A stretch of 64,000 bases of DNA from the NCBI GenBank assembly GCA_030150405.1, contig JASLFU010000006.1, positions 1 through 64,000 of the forward strand, given 5' to 3'. Below the pieces are notes generated by a model that saw nothing but the letters and a program-made list of their open reading frames with translations, ran no database searches and was not told the DNA's origin. This document shows positions 63,950 through 64,000 of this stretch, piece after piece. Position numbers and translations under genes: made by a program. This DNA is from Ignatzschineria sp. GTDB lineage: Bacteria > Pseudomonadota > Gammaproteobacteria > Cardiobacteriales > Wohlfahrtiimonadaceae. The first letter of the stretch is position 1; each line of letters starts with the position of its first letter.

Positions 63950-64000
63950 TTAGGGCGTATCGGGCAGAAGTAGCATGCTATCGCCATAACTAAAAAAGCG
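63950..64000 (-). CDS. queA: S-adenosylmethionine:tRNA ribosyltransferase-isomerase QueA, last 16 codons (cut by window edge)
   Basis: Read on the minus strand the last bases give RFFSYGDSMLLLPDTP and a TAA at 63952-63950. RFFSYGDxM is the characteristic near-C-terminal block of QueA, which moves the ribosyl group of SAM onto preQ1 in tRNA to form epoxyqueuosine. The rest of the gene is beyond the right edge. The tail after the motif is short, as in many QueA proteins. With queF at the left edge, this is a second queuosine gene in the window. Assignment rests on 16 residues, so moderate confidence. Confidence 0.8.
   Translation of the reverse strand, partial: RFFSYGDSMLLLPDTP

Overview
This 64 kb window looks like ordinary chromosome from a gammaproteobacterium of moderate to low GC content. 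The gene content and order are typical of that class: metY-rimP-nusA-infB-rbfA-truB, prmA-dusB-fis, rho-rpmE, a rhodanese-grxC-secB cluster, a LolCD-type pair, groES-groEL and a sufBCDS operon with an Rrf2 regulator. The mixture of anaerobic regulator FNR, a TAXI-TRAP transporter and PACE/SMR exporters would suit the Cardiobacteriales (Ignatzschineria or Wohlfahrtiimonas type). That placement is an inference from general resemblance, not from a search. I see no prophage, insertion sequence, CRISPR array, rRNA operon or toxin-antitoxin pair.

Layout. 1-9.2 kb: queF cut by the left edge and preceded by a well-formed preQ1-I riboswitch, an MFS carrier, then minus-strand BASS transporter, DUF2726 protein, an aroA / lone pseudopilin / truC operon, an orphan amino-acid-binding protein and brnQ. 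The two long intergenic stretches either side of brnQ hold five perfect DnaA boxes. 9.2-18.7 kb: an SMR exporter, rdgB-folK, a cold shock gene, icd, and the translation/transcription operon truB-rbfA-infB-nusA-rimP behind initiator tRNA. 19-25 kb: a paired SMR exporter, fnr, a TyrP-type permease, and tmcA between tRNA-Lys and tRNA-Thr, then sdhE. 25.4-33.1 kb: prmA-dusB-fis, efpL, a BOF protein, two cyclophilins, an NlpE-like lipoprotein, lpxH and rhodanese-grxC-secB. 33.3-36.7 kb: a TAXI-type TRAP operon. 37-47.5 kb: holA-scpB, lolC-like/lolD, dedA, rho, rpmE2, pyrD, gltA and eno. 47.6-54.3 kb: Rrf2 regulator with a palindromic operator, sufBCDS and a ferredoxin-reductase-type flavoprotein. 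54.4-64 kb: 5-formyl-THF cyclo-ligase, a YccS-type protein, a PACE exporter, groESL with a sigma-32-like promoter, a MATE protein, rppH, an MHS-family MFS carrier and the last codons of queA at the right edge.

How the genes fit together. Most of the window is housekeeping: translation (IF-2, RimP, RbfA, TruB, TruC, TmcA, DusB, EfpL, L31, PrmA, three tRNAs), transcription (NusA, Rho, Fis, FNR, Rrf2), envelope biogenesis (LpxH, the Lol pair, SecB), the TCA cycle (Icd, GltA, SdhE) and Fe-S assembly (Suf). No single new multi-gene system is obvious. The observations most worth following are the DnaA-box cluster around brnQ (a possible replication origin), the preQ1-I riboswitch, the suf operator made of two overlapping IscR-like sites, the SMR pair in which one subunit lacks the key glutamate, and the lone pseudopilin whose processing glycine is missing.
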